Part shown: positions 34,412 through 43,021 of the stretch, piece after piece | Position numbering within the stretch: the stretch's first letter is position 1 | Layout: every line of letters starts with the position of its first letter | Assembly (NCBI GenBank): GCA_050290245.1 | Contig: JBNKHH010000071.1 | Location: 1 to 64,000, forward strand | Origin: JBNKHH01 sp050290245 | Lineage (GTDB): Bacteria > Pseudomonadota > Alphaproteobacteria > Rhodobacterales > Rhodobacteraceae | Length of the DNA stretch: 64,000 nucleotides | Reading direction: 5' to 3' | The notes under the pieces: model-generated | Databases searched by the model: none | Told to the model about the DNA's origin: nothing | The model's input: the letters and a program-made list of their open reading frames with translations, nothing else | Made by a program: the position numbers and the translations under genes

Positions 34412-35767
34412 CTATTTGGCCGCGAGGGTACGGTCACCCGCGAGCCAGTCGGACCAGTCGGCCTTTGCGCGGTCAGTATAGGCCTTGTAGCGGTCACGGC
34501 GACCACGGCGCCCGCCCTTGGCGTCCACTGGCGGAAAGAGTCCGAAGTTTACGTTCATCGGCTGGAAGGTCTTGGCCTCGGCTCCGCCAGTGATGTGGTG
34601 GATCAGGGCGCCGATGGCGGTCGTGTCGGGGACGGGGCGCAGGCTGCGCCCCTGGAGCTCGGCGGCAGCCATGCGGCCCGCAAGAAGGCCCATGGCGGCG
34701 CTTTCAACATAGCCTTCGACCCCGGTGATCTGGCCTGCGAACCGGATGTTGGGGCGCGAACGCAGGCGCATCTCTTCGTCGAGCAGCATAGGCGAGTTCA
34801 GGAAGGTGTTCCGGTGGATGCCACCGAGGCGAGCGAAATTGGCGTCCTGGAGCCCGGGGATCATCCGGAAGACTTCGGTCTGGGCACCGTATTTCATCTT
34901 GGTCTGGAAGCCGACGATGTTCAAAAGCGTTCCGAGTTTGTTGTCTCGGCGCAGTTGGACGACGGCATAGGCCTTGACGTCGGGCTGGTGCGGGTTGGTC
35001 AGGCCGACGGGCTTCATCGGGCCGAAGCGCAGGGTCTCGCGTCCGCGTTCGGCCATGACCTCGATCGGCAGGCAGCCGTCGAAATATCCTGCGGTTTCGC
35101 CCTCGTGGAACTCGGTCTTGTCGGCCGTAAGCAGCGCGTCGATGAAGGCCTCGTACTGGTCCTTGGTCATCGGGCAGTTGATATAGGCCTTCTGTTCATC
35201 CTCGGTTTCACCCTTGTCATAGCGGGATTGGGCCCAGGCGACGGACATATCGACCGTGTCTGCATAGACGATGGGGGCGATGGCGTCGAAGAAGGCCAGG
35301 CTGTCTTCGCCGGTCTCCACACGGATCGCCTCGGCCAGAGCGCCAGATGTCAGGGGGCCGGTTGCGATGATCCAAAGGCCTTCGTCGGGCAGGGCAGTGA
35401 CCTCTCCCGGTTCAACACTGATGTTGGGGTGGCTGGTGAGGCGTTCGGTCACCGCATCCGCAAATGCGTCACGGTCGACTGCCAGCGCACCGCCAGCGGG
35501 CAGGCTGTGACGGTCCCCCATCTCCATGATCAGTCCCTTCGCCTGGCGCATTTCCCAGTGCAAAAGACCAACGGCATTCTGCTCGCTGTCGTCCGAGCGG
35601 AAGGAATTGGAACAGACCATCTCGGCGAATTGCCCGGTTTTGTGGGCAAAGGTGCCGGTTTCGGGACGCATTTCGTGCAGCACGACCTGGACCCCCAGTT
35701 GGGCGGCCTGCCATGCAGCTTCGGATCCAGCGAGTCCACCGCCGACGATGTGAAGTTTCTCAGCCAT
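34412..35767 (-). CDS. trmFO: Methylenetetrahydrofolate tRNA-uracil-54 methyltransferase
   Basis: 451 residues from ATG 35767 (MAEKLHIVGGGLAGSEAAWQ); an ATG three codons earlier is also possible. TrmFO (Gid) is an FAD enzyme that forms ribothymidine 54 in tRNA using methylenetetrahydrofolate. The FAD dinucleotide motif GGGLAGSEAA lies at the N-terminus. The family blocks MVCSNSFRSD, ALAVDRDAFAD, IATGPLTSGALAEAI, CPMTKDQYEAF and FMKPVGL-type FGPMKPVGL are clear. Its presence implies there is no SAM-dependent TrmA. Confidence 0.96.
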   Translation of the reverse strand: MAEKLHIVGGGLAGSEAAWQAAQLGVQVVLHEMRPETGTFAHKTGQFAEMVCSNSFRSDDSEQNAVGLLHWEMRQAKGLIMEMGDRHSLPAGGALAVDRDAFADAVTERLTSHPNISVEPGEVTALPDEGLWIIATGPLTSGALAEAIRVETGEDSLAFFDAIAPIVYADTVDMSVAWAQSRYDKGETEDEQKAYINCPMTKDQYEAFIDALLTADKTEFHEGETAGYFDGCLPIEVMAERGRETLRFGPMKPVGLTNPHQPDVKAYAVVQLRRDNKLGTLLNIVGFQTKMKYGAQTEVFRMIPGLQDANFARLGGIHRNTFLNSPMLLDEEMRLRSRPNIRFAGQITGVEGYVESAAMGLLAGRMAAAELQGRSLRPVPDTTAIGALIHHITGGAEAKTFQPMNVNFGLFPPVDAKGGRRGRRDRYKAYTDRAKADWSDWLAGDRTLAAK

Positions 35768-35806
35768 GCGGGGCAAATAGCTCCGCGACCGGGGTTTGAA
35801 AAGGGA

Positions 35807-36298
35807 TCAGTTCAGTTCGGTGAAGTTCAGGTCTTCGCGAAATCGTGTCAGGGACGCCCGCGGCGGCATGAGAGTCGGCCGTGTTGCGGGCCGGGGGCTG
35901 TGTTCCAAGGTCAGATCGCCTTCGCCGACCGGTGCCTCATGCTCGAGCACGCTGTCGTCGCGCGCCGCCCAGACCAAGGCAACGATCAAAGCGAGATCGC
36001 GCCAGAACCCGACAATGTCCTGTGTGGTCAGCATCGTGCGATAGGCCGCGGTGAACAGGACAAGGCTGAGCAGAACGCCTGCGGCCTTGCGCTGAATATT
36101 GAACAGGACACAGGCAGCGAGCGCGATCATCAGGCTGCCTGGCAGGGCGGTCGACAACGGAGGGGCGATTCCGGCAAAGCGGAACTGCGTCAGGTCGATG
36201 CCATCGACCAGGTCGAGCGCCATGGCACCGACTGCAAATGTCGCGACGATCCGTGTCGCAGCTCGTGGGCTTGATAAGTGGGATAGAATAAAGCTCAT
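35807..36298 (-). CDS. Unrecognised multi-pass membrane protein
   Basis: 163 residues. Three to four hydrophobic segments lie in the first 115 residues (about 17-30, 50-66, 72-88 and 100-112), followed by a charged, proline-rich cytoplasmic-type tail (HEAPVGEGDLTLEHSPRPATRP). No conserved motif is recognised. It ends 39 bases before the trmFO start and runs in the same direction, so it may be cotranscribed. The AT-rich region upstream (36299-36484) separates it from the outer-membrane-like gene. Confidence 0.6.
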   Translation of the reverse strand: MSFILSHLSSPRAATRIVATFAVGAMALDLVDGIDLTQFRFAGIAPPLSTALPGSLMIALAACVLFNIQRKAAGVLLSLVLFTAAYRTMLTTQDIVGFWRDLALIVALVWAARDDSVLEHEAPVGEGDLTLEHSPRPATRPTLMPPRASLTRFREDLNFTELN

Positions 36299-36440
36299 CG
36301 AAGAAACTCTCGCGTCAAAGATATTTAGGCAGCGGCTTCGGTGCGCGGCTCGAAAAGTGACCCGAGGATAGGTGGAAGGCAGGCGTTTCTAGGGCAGAAA
36401 CAGTGTATCATTGCACCGTAAACAAGGCGAAAGCAGGGCA

Positions 36441-36461
36441 GCGCGGACTAAATGTCCGCGC
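36441..36461 (-). terminator. Hairpin downstream of the barrel-protein gene
   Basis: Perfect 8-bp stem GCGCGGAC / GTCCGCGC with a five-base loop, 24 bases beyond the stop of the 36485 gene. There is no U-tract on either strand, so it may protect the mRNA end rather than terminate on its own. Confidence 0.45.
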
Positions 36462-36484
36462 GTTGGTGTTTTGGCCTGCCGGTA

Positions 36485-37237
36485 TTACCAGAGATTGCGG
36501 CGGATCAACGGTGCAACCGGATCATTGTAGCGGAAGTGACGGGTGGATGGGTCGATGCCGCCAGCGGTGCCAAGGTCGATGCTGATCCCAAAGCCTATCC
36601 GTGTGGCTGCGTCTGCTCCGTCGCGACCACTGAGACCCGAATGGGTGACGCTGGCGTAGGCGCCCCAGGGGCTGTTTTCGGCGCTGTAGCGGAGTGTCAG
36701 ACTGGCCTCGTGTGAGACGGCGCGAAAGCTGCTTTCATCAAAGTCCGCGATGTCGATTCCGGCAGTCAGCTCCAGGCTTGGACTGAAGGCGTGCGACAGC
36801 GCCAGGCCAGCGAAAACAAAGTCAAGCCCATCGACATCGGAGGCTCCGATACCGCCCTGGACCTCGAGCATGGTGTCCTCGCTCAAGGACACCATGCCTT
36901 CGGCCCCGATCGTGCCCCACATCATCGAACGACCGTCCACATCACTGAGCTGCGCGAAAAGCCCGTACTTTTGGCCATCGCGAGGTGCCATGTAAAGATG
37001 GGCGCCAAGGCCGCCGATACCGCCACCCACGGTGTCGGCAAAGCGCAAGTCGCCCTGAAAGCCGTGCACCTCGGTTATCGCCACATCAACCGACGTGGCT
37101 GCCTCGGTCCGGTTTTCTCCGGCCTCATCATCGCTCATCCCAAATGTGAAGGTCGCCCCGGTGATGCCGAGTGAACTTTGTGCGAACGCGGGTACTGAAA
37201 AACTCATCAACAAGGCTACAAATACGGTCCGCATCAA
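36485..37237 (-). CDS. Secreted beta-barrel-like envelope protein
   Basis: 250 residues. MMRTVFVALLMSFSVPAFAQ is a clear signal peptide with cleavage after residue 20. The mature part is made of alternating polar/hydrophobic stretches separated by glycine-rich turns (GLGAHLYMA, KYGLFAQLSD, MWGTIGAEGMVSL, LEVQGGIGAS, SLELTAGIDI, SLTLRYSAE, WGAYASVTHS, RIGFGISIDL), the pattern of an outer-membrane beta-barrel of about eight or more strands. The last residues (PLIRRNLW) end in an aromatic. A perfect TTAA-N7-TTAA lies 55 bases upstream. No specific family is recognised. Confidence 0.68.
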   Translation of the reverse strand: MMRTVFVALLMSFSVPAFAQSSLGITGATFTFGMSDDEAGENRTEAATSVDVAITEVHGFQGDLRFADTVGGGIGGLGAHLYMAPRDGQKYGLFAQLSDVDGRSMMWGTIGAEGMVSLSEDTMLEVQGGIGASDVDGLDFVFAGLALSHAFSPSLELTAGIDIADFDESSFRAVSHEASLTLRYSAENSPWGAYASVTHSGLSGRDGADAATRIGFGISIDLGTAGGIDPSTRHFRYNDPVAPLIRRNLW

Positions 37238-37291
37238 TCACTCCACCATCAGGTCCCCACCAGTGCTGATCGTTGTGGCAAATAGGAGAGT

Positions 37292-37306
37292 TTAATAAAA
37301 GATTAA
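37292..37306 (-). promoter_or_regulatory. Perfect CtrA-type box upstream of the barrel-protein gene
   Basis: TTAA-TAAAAGA-TTAA matches the CtrA consensus exactly, 55 bases upstream of the start. The surrounding region is AT-rich with two more TTAA elements (37312 and 37320), so a plain promoter remains possible. Confidence 0.45.
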
Positions 37307-37319
37307 TATTATTAATTGG

Positions 37320-37436
37320 TTAACGGTGCCCCAGGGCCCCGGACAGCTTTTCTTCCAAGACGTTGATGCCGCGAGAAAAATCGAAAACCTGAATGGTTTG
37401 GTCCGCCTCAGTCAGCCTGTGCCATGCTGGAAACAT
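37320..37436 (-). CDS. Possible 38-residue ORF downstream of gyrA
   Basis: ATG at 37436 to TAA at 37320 encodes 38 residues with a balanced composition (MFPAWHRLTEADQTIQVF...FSRGINVLEEKLSGALGHR). It starts about 60 bases after gyrA on the same strand. Codon use is unremarkable, no strong ribosome site is seen and no family is recognised. It could be chance. Confidence 0.22.
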   Translation of the reverse strand: MFPAWHRLTEADQTIQVFDFSRGINVLEEKLSGALGHR

Positions 37437-37487
37437 CGGTGCCAGGCAGTCCCTGCGCTCCACCGGCAAGGGGGCAACTTCCGATGT

Positions 37488-37510
37488 CAGGAGAGCGATC
37501 AGCTCTCCTG
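37488..37510 (-). repeat. Hairpin spanning the gyrA stop codon
   Basis: Perfect 9-bp inverted repeat CAGGAGAGC-GATCA-GCTCTCCTG with the gyrA stop codon in its loop region. No U-tract follows. It may be a transcript-end stabiliser. Confidence 0.5.
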
Positions 37511-40243
37511 GCCGGTATCCGAGTCGTCCTCGTCCTGTTCCGCGATCCAAGCGACAGAGACAACCTCTTCGCCCTTGGAGGTGTTGAAGACCCGCACGCC
37601 GCCTGCCGAGCGCGAGCGGAACGAGATGCCTTCGACCGGCACGCGGATCGACTGGCCGGTGGAGGTGGCCAGCATGATCTGATCGCCCATCTCGACCGGG
37701 AAGGATGCCACCAGGCTGCCGCCGCGCATCGCCTTATCCATGGCCATGACACCCTGGCCACCACGCCCGCGAACCGGATAATCGTGGCTGGAGGACAGTT
37801 TTCCCGCACCGCCTGAGGCAATGGTCAGGATCAGGTTTTCCGCCGCTGACATTTCCGCGTAACGTTCGGGGCTGAGTTGGCCCTCGGCGACGGCTTCTTC
37901 GTCCTCGTCGGTTTCGATCTCGTCGTCTGGCGCACCGGCCATCAGGCGACGTTGCTTGAGATAGGCCGCGCGCTCGGCCGGGTCAGCCTCGAAATGGCGG
38001 ATGACCGACATCGAGACAACGCGGTCACCGTCTGCCAGGCGGATACCCCGGACGCCGGTGGAATCGCGGCCCTTGAAGACACGCACTTCGGTGGTTGGGA
38101 AGCGGATGGCGCGGCCCATGGCAGTGACCAGCATGACGTCGTCATCCTCGGTACAGATGCGGGCGTTTACCATGGCAACGTCCTCGGGCAGCTTCATCGC
38201 GATCTTGCCGTTGGATTTCACGTTGGTGAAATCCGAAAGCGCATTGCGGCGCACATTGCCCTGCGTCGTGGCAAAGAAGATCTGAAGGTTGTCCCATTCT
38301 TCCTCCGGGACATCCACGGGCATGATAGCGGCGATCGAAACGCCCTGCGGGATCGGCAGGATGTTCACGATGGCCTTGCCGCGCGAGGTGCGGCCGCCGA
38401 GAGGCAGGCGCCAGGTCTTGAGCTTGTACACCATGCCGTCGGTCGTGAAGAACAGAAGCTGCGTGTGCGTATTGGCCACGAACAGCGTGGTCACGACGTC
38501 GTCTTCCTTCAGCGAGCCGCCAGACAGGCCCTTGCCGCCGCGTTTCTGGGACCGGAACTCGGCCAGGGCAGTGCGCTTGATATAGCCACCTGCCGTCACG
38601 GTGACGACCATGTCCTCACGTTCGATGAGGTCTTCGTCTTCCATGTCTCCGGACCAGTCGACGATCTCGGAGCGGCGCGGAACGGCGAACTGGTCTTTCA
38701 CTTCACGCAGTTCGTCCGAAATGATCGACATGATGCGGTCGCGCGAAGACAGGATGTCCAGGTAATCCTTGATCTTGGCCGCCAGTTCTTCAAGCTCGTC
38801 CGTGATCGTCTTGACGCCAAGCTGGGTCAGGCGCTGAAGCTGCAGATCAAGGATGGCACGCGCCTGGCGTTCGGACAGGTTATAGCTCCCGTCGTCGTTT
38901 ATCGTGTGGCTGGGATCGTCAATCAGCTTGATATAATCGGCGATGTCCTGGGCGGGCCAGCGGCGCTCCATAAGCCGTTCCCGGGCCTCGGCCGGGGTGC
39001 CGGAGGCGCGGATTGTGGCGACAACTTCGTCGACGTTGGAAACAGCGACGGCGAGGCCGCAGAGGATGTGGCTGCGATCGCGGGCCTTGCCAAGTTCGAA
39101 TGCCGTTCGCCGCGCGACAACTTCTTCCCGGAACTGTATGAAATACGTAAGAAAGTCTCGAAGGGTCAGCTGTTCGGGCCGGCCGCCGTTCAGGGCGAGC
39201 ATGTTGCAGCCGAACGACGTTTGCATCTGGGTGAAGCGGAAAAGCTGGTTCAACACGACCTCCGGGGTCGCATCGCGTTTCAACTCGATGACAACGCGCA
39301 CGCCCACCCGGTCGGATTCGTCCTGGACGCTGCTGATACCTTCCAGCTTCTTCTCGCGGACCAAATCGGCGATCTTTTCGATCATCGAGGCCTTGTTCAC
39401 CTGATAGGGAATTTCGTCGATGACGATGGCGTAGCGGTCCTTACGGACCTCTTCCACGCGGGTTTTGGCGCGAATGATCACGCTGCCCCTGCCTTCGAGA
39501 TAGGCCTTGCGGGCGCCGGAACGGCCCAAAACGATCCCGCCAGTCGGAAAATCGGGGGCGGGGACGATTTCGATCAGGCGCTCGGTCGACAGATCCGGGT
39601 TCTCGATCAGGGCCAGCGTGGCGTCGGCGATCTCTCCGAGGTTGTGCGGCGGAATATTCGTGGCCATCCCGACCGCGATGCCGCCTGCGCCGTTGACCAG
39701 CATATTCGGAAAGCGTGCTGGCAGAACCGTCGGTTCCTGATCCTTGCCGTCATAGTTGTCGGTGAAGTCGACGGTGTCTTTGTCAATGTCGGCAAGGAGG
39801 AAAGCTGCCGGCTTGTCCATGCGCACTTCGGTGTAACGCATGGCGGCGGGGTTGTCGCCGTCCATCGAGCCGAAGTTGCCCTGACCGTCGAGCAGGGGCA
39901 GGGACATGGAGAACGGCTGGGCCATTCGAACAAGGGCGTCATAGATCGCGCTGTCGCCGTGCGGATGGTATTTACCCATTGTGTCGCCGACGGGGCGGGC
40001 GGACTTGCGGTAGGATTTGTCGTGGGTATTGCCGGTCTCGTGCATCGCGTAGAGGATGCGGCGGTGGACGGGTTTCAGACCATCACGCAGATCCGGAATC
40101 GCTCGCGAAACGATCACCGACATGGCGTAATCGAGGTAGGAGGTTTTCATCTCCTCTTCGATGGTTACCGTGGGACCGTCGTACTTTGGCCGCTCTGGCG
40201 GCATTTCTTCCACGTTTTCAGGCGGTTCCGGCGTATCGTTCAC
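37499..40243 (-). CDS. gyrA: DNA gyrase subunit A
   Basis: 914 residues. GyrA cuts and rejoins DNA in the supercoiling tetramer. The catalytic tyrosine is Y137 in AAMRYTEVRM. The quinolone-resistance region KYHPHGDSAIYDALVRMAQ keeps serine (S98) and aspartate (D102), the sensitive-type residues equivalent to E. coli S83 and D87. The GyrA box QKRGGKG at the start of the C-terminal DNA-wrapping domain (about 560 onward) separates it from ParC. The acidic ending (EDEDDSDT) is common in gyrases. It is divergent from usg. Confidence 0.97.
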   Translation of the reverse strand: MNDTPEPPENVEEMPPERPKYDGPTVTIEEEMKTSYLDYAMSVIVSRAIPDLRDGLKPVHRRILYAMHETGNTHDKSYRKSARPVGDTMGKYHPHGDSAIYDALVRMAQPFSMSLPLLDGQGNFGSMDGDNPAAMRYTEVRMDKPAAFLLADIDKDTVDFTDNYDGKDQEPTVLPARFPNMLVNGAGGIAVGMATNIPPHNLGEIADATLALIENPDLSTERLIEIVPAPDFPTGGIVLGRSGARKAYLEGRGSVIIRAKTRVEEVRKDRYAIVIDEIPYQVNKASMIEKIADLVREKKLEGISSVQDESDRVGVRVVIELKRDATPEVVLNQLFRFTQMQTSFGCNMLALNGGRPEQLTLRDFLTYFIQFREEVVARRTAFELGKARDRSHILCGLAVAVSNVDEVVATIRASGTPAEARERLMERRWPAQDIADYIKLIDDPSHTINDDGSYNLSERQARAILDLQLQRLTQLGVKTITDELEELAAKIKDYLDILSSRDRIMSIISDELREVKDQFAVPRRSEIVDWSGDMEDEDLIEREDMVVTVTAGGYIKRTALAEFRSQKRGGKGLSGGSLKEDDVVTTLFVANTHTQLLFFTTDGMVYKLKTWRLPLGGRTSRGKAIVNILPIPQGVSIAAIMPVDVPEEEWDNLQIFFATTQGNVRRNALSDFTNVKSNGKIAMKLPEDVAMVNARICTEDDDVMLVTAMGRAIRFPTTEVRVFKGRDSTGVRGIRLADGDRVVSMSVIRHFEADPAERAAYLKQRRLMAGAPDDEIETDEDEEAVAEGQLSPERYAEMSAAENLILTIASGGAGKLSSSHDYPVRGRGGQGVMAMDKAMRGGSLVASFPVEMGDQIMLATSTGQSIRVPVEGISFRSRSAGGVRVFNTSKGEEVVSVAWIAEQDEDDSDTGQES

Positions 40244-40437
40244 AGTCTGCTCGCTTTTTCATCAACCGGCTATATTTGGTTGGTGCTATCTTATCAGACC
40301 CCTACAGATAGGTGCAATGCCTGAACGCGCTCCGAAATGGCAGCCAGATTGGCCGAGTGATAACATACTGTTTTCATTGAAAAGTAACTTGTCCTGTGGC
40401 TCAATTTCGCGGGGGAGGCCAAATCGAGAGGTCAAGA

Positions 40438-40719
40438 ATGAAACCGGAAGTGCCCCAGTCGGAAACCGAACTGCTGTTGAAAGGCTACGGCCTGACCACG
40501 GCAGAGTTCTTTTATCGCATGCCGGACTATACACATGTTATTAATACGTTCGTCTGGCAGGACTATGACATTGCGCCGGATCATCCGCGCTTGTTCAAAT
40601 TCGTCGAGTTCTGGCAGGAACAGATCGAGGGCGCCTTGCACTCGGTGCGCTTTGTCCACCGCAAGTTGCTCGCCCCGGGCGAATGGCGCAACGTGACGGG
40701 TGAATTCGTGCTGAATTGA
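40438..40719 (+). CDS. Usg-family protein
   Basis: 93 residues from ATG 40438 (MKPEVPQSETELLLKGYGLT), preceded by GAGAGG. The body TTAEFFYRMPDYTHVINTFVWQDYD...PRLFKFVEFWQEQIEGALHSVRF is the Usg family of alphaproteobacteria, known as an ORF near trp or other biosynthetic genes. No function is established. It is divergent from gyrA across a 194-base gap that must hold both promoters. The 189 bases downstream to dsbB contain no gene I can support. Confidence 0.8.
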   Translation: MKPEVPQSETELLLKGYGLTTAEFFYRMPDYTHVINTFVWQDYDIAPDHPRLFKFVEFWQEQIEGALHSVRFVHRKLLAPGEWRNVTGEFVLN

Positions 40720-40908
40720 TCGCCGTGCCTTAAAGACCTTGCCCTAAAGCCAGTAGAGATACCCAAGCTACACGGCCTGGGCGGGAAGTCCTGCAGCGGG
40801 GCAGATCGTTTTGTCCGTCCGTCGCGCGGCCTCTTTGGCGCACCGGACGATCAACACCCGCGCCGCAGGCGATGCCCCACGAGGTGCTGGGGTTTGCGGA
40901 ACTGTCCC

Positions 40909-41373
40909 TTATTTTTGTTTCAGAGCCGCAATCCAGAGGCCTGCCAGCACGAAGGAAATCAGGGCATTCCAGGAGGCCATGGAGATTCCGAACAACGCCC
41001 ATGCGACCTCGTCGCACATGACGACATTGACCGGGGTGTCGAGGGACAAAAGATCGCTGCCGGACATGCCCGACAGCCCGTCACCGGATCCGGTGCAGGA
41101 GGTCGGGCCTTCCCACCAGCCACGCTCGACGCCGGTGTGGTAAACGCCGATGCCGCCTGTCGTCAGGGCTGAGAGAGCACCGACCAGGCCGAGCAGGGCC
41201 AGGGGGCCGAGCAGAAGCACCAGCGCGCCGGCACCGATTGCAACGCCATGGGGCCAGCGCTGCCAAATGCACATCTTGCAGGGAGCATAGCCGAGGGCCT
41301 GGAAGATGAAGGCGCCGAGCAGCAGAGCGAAAGAGCCGGCTGCGGCCAAGAGCATGAGATTGCGTCGAGTCAT
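40909..41373 (-). CDS. dsbB: Disulfide bond formation protein B
   Basis: 154 residues. DsbB reoxidises DsbA and passes electrons to quinone. Four transmembrane helices are predicted. The four redox cysteines are present: C32 and C35 in PCKMCIWQRWPH and the second periplasmic pair C93 (TSCTGSG) and C120 (VVMCDEVAW). The start ATG overlaps the stop of the DedA-type gene upstream (ATGA), so the pair is an operon. The cognate DsbA is not in the window. Confidence 0.92.
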   Translation of the reverse strand: MTRRNLMLLAAAGSFALLLGAFIFQALGYAPCKMCIWQRWPHGVAIGAGALVLLLGPLALLGLVGALSALTTGGIGVYHTGVERGWWEGPTSCTGSGDGLSGMSGSDLLSLDTPVNVVMCDEVAWALFGISMASWNALISFVLAGLWIAALKQK

Positions 41374-41948
41374 AGGTACCTCAGGACGTAGAAGCCGCCG
41401 AACAAGAGGATCACGAAAGCCGTGAAAAGCCAACCAAGGTATTTTTCGATGAATACCCTGATTGGCGCGCCGAACTTCCACAGCAAGGCGGCCAGAACGA
41501 AAAATCGCAGGGCGCGGGCAATGATCGAAGAGACGATGAAGACGGGTAACGACAGGCCGGTCCAACCCGACATGATCGTGATGACCTTGTAAGGGAAAGG
41601 CGTGACGCCCGCCACCAACACCGCCCAGGCTCCCCATTCGTTGAAACGCTGGTTGAAAGTTTCGGCGCTGTCGGCTTTGCCATAGAATTCAAGCACGGGC
41701 TGACCGATTCCGTCGAACATGAGAGCGCCGATGCCATAGCCGAAAAGTCCGCCAAGCACCGAGGACAGTGTCGCCACCAAAGCAATCAACCATGCGCGCG
41801 ATGGCATAGCGATGATCATCGGAATCATCAGAATATCCGGCGGGATCGGAAAGACCGAGCTTTCGACGAAAGCAACAAGGGCCAGCGCCCACAGCGCGCG
41901 AGGGTGGGCGGCGAGAGAAATCGTCCAGTCGTAGAGTGATCTGATCAT
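41370..41948 (-). CDS. DedA/YqaA-family inner-membrane protein
   Basis: 192 residues with about five hydrophobic segments. The signature FVESSVFPIPPDILMIPMI near the N-terminus and the central GVTPFPYKVITIMSGWTGLSLPVFI match the YqaA/DedA branch (SNARE-associated Golgi protein superfamily, VTT domain). Members of this superfamily act as lipid-carrier flippases or in membrane homeostasis; the precise substrate here is unknown. It is upstream of and overlapping dsbB. Confidence 0.86.
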   Translation of the reverse strand: MIRSLYDWTISLAAHPRALWALALVAFVESSVFPIPPDILMIPMIIAMPSRAWLIALVATLSSVLGGLFGYGIGALMFDGIGQPVLEFYGKADSAETFNQRFNEWGAWAVLVAGVTPFPYKVITIMSGWTGLSLPVFIVSSIIARALRFFVLAALLWKFGAPIRVFIEKYLGWLFTAFVILLFGGFYVLRYL

Positions 41949-42078
41949 CGAACTGCCCGGCTTTTTGACTTCAATGGCCAGTAAGGACCGTTGCCGTCAA
42001 GGTGGGAACCGGGCAAAATTTCGTACGTTGTATTTTGGAACGGCCATCCGGGTCGTAGTTTTGGAAAGGTGGGACACC

Positions 42079-42930
42079 ATGAGGTGGCAGGGACGCAGGG
42101 GAAGCCGGAATATCGAGGACAGGCGGGGCCGGGCCCGTGTCACCGGCGGCGGCAGCATCGGGATCGTCGGGATATTGGTCATTCTGGGGCTGGGCTATTT
42201 CTTCGGTATCGATGTGACACCCCTGTTGCAGGACGTCTCCGGCGGGACCGTGCAGGAGCAACCGGTCGAGTTGACCGAAGCTGACAAACGCGCCGGGCAG
42301 TTCGTCTCGGTAACGCTGGCCGATACCGAGGAGATTTGGGCGAATATCTTCCGCTCGGACCTGGGGCGCACCTATGCGCCCGCGACGCTGGTCCTGTTCA
42401 AAGGCGTGACGGCCTCGCCATGCGGCAATGCAAGCGGTGCGACAGGGCCGTTTTATTGTCCGCGGGACGAAAAGGTGTACCTTGATACGAACTTCTTCAC
42501 CACGCTTGAACGCCGCATGGGCGCGGGCGGTGACTTTGCCGCTGCCTACGTGGTCGCCCACGAGGTTGCGCATCATGTGCAGCAGGAGTTGGGCATCCTG
42601 GGCGAGGCAAATGCCATTCGGGCGCAATCGAGCCAGGCCGAGTCCAATGCGATCTCGGTGCGTATCGAATTGCAGGCCGATTGCCTGTCAGGGGTCTGGG
42701 CGCGCCATGCAGCGGCCAGTTTCGGCTCGCTGGAGCGCGGCGATATCGAAGAGGCCATGAATGCCGCTGCGCAGATCGGCGATGACACGCTTCAGCGCAA
42801 TGCCGGTCAGGTCGTGAGGCCACATACCTTTACACATGGAACGTCCGAACAGCGCCAGCGCTGGTTTGCAAATGGCTACGCCGAGGGCGATGTGAGCGAC
42901 TGCGATACATTTTCGGCCCGCCGTCTTTGA
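42079..42930 (+). CDS. YpfJ-family putative zinc metallopeptidase
   Basis: 283 residues from ATG 42079 (MRWQGRRGSRNIEDRRG), the N-terminus typical of the YpfJ (neutral zinc metallopeptidase) family. A single transmembrane helix (about 27-43) is followed by an extracytoplasmic domain with the zinc motif HEVAHH (161-166), PFYCPRDEKVYLDTNFF and the downstream ELQADCLSGVWARH containing the third ligand. The natural substrate is unknown. Its 3' end lies about 90 bases from the end of the convergent MFS gene. Confidence 0.88.
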   Translation: MRWQGRRGSRNIEDRRGRARVTGGGSIGIVGILVILGLGYFFGIDVTPLLQDVSGGTVQEQPVELTEADKRAGQFVSVTLADTEEIWANIFRSDLGRTYAPATLVLFKGVTASPCGNASGATGPFYCPRDEKVYLDTNFFTTLERRMGAGGDFAAAYVVAHEVAHHVQQELGILGEANAIRAQSSQAESNAISVRIELQADCLSGVWARHAAASFGSLERGDIEEAMNAAAQIGDDTLQRNAGQVVRPHTFTHGTSEQRQRWFANGYAEGDVSDCDTFSARRL

Positions 42931-43021
42931 TTGCCATCCATTTGAACCCTCCGCTCCGCAGTGACGGGGAAACGAATGACCGCTGCGGGCGTGGTTTTCG
43001 GCACAATGACGTGTCGTGGGC

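Noticed and set aside
34595..36274. 559-codon forward frame opposite trmFO
   Set aside because: Antisense shadow; trmFO on the reverse strand has all its family blocks.
37877..40324. 815-codon open frame on the forward strand opposite gyrA
   Set aside because: Antisense shadow of gyrA; its residue composition (rich in G, V, D, H with no family motifs) follows from gyrA codons.
40720..40908. Possible small RNA or tRNA in the usg-dsbB gap
   Set aside because: No cloverleaf, T-loop or terminator could be recognised; only G+C-rich sequence with short repeats.
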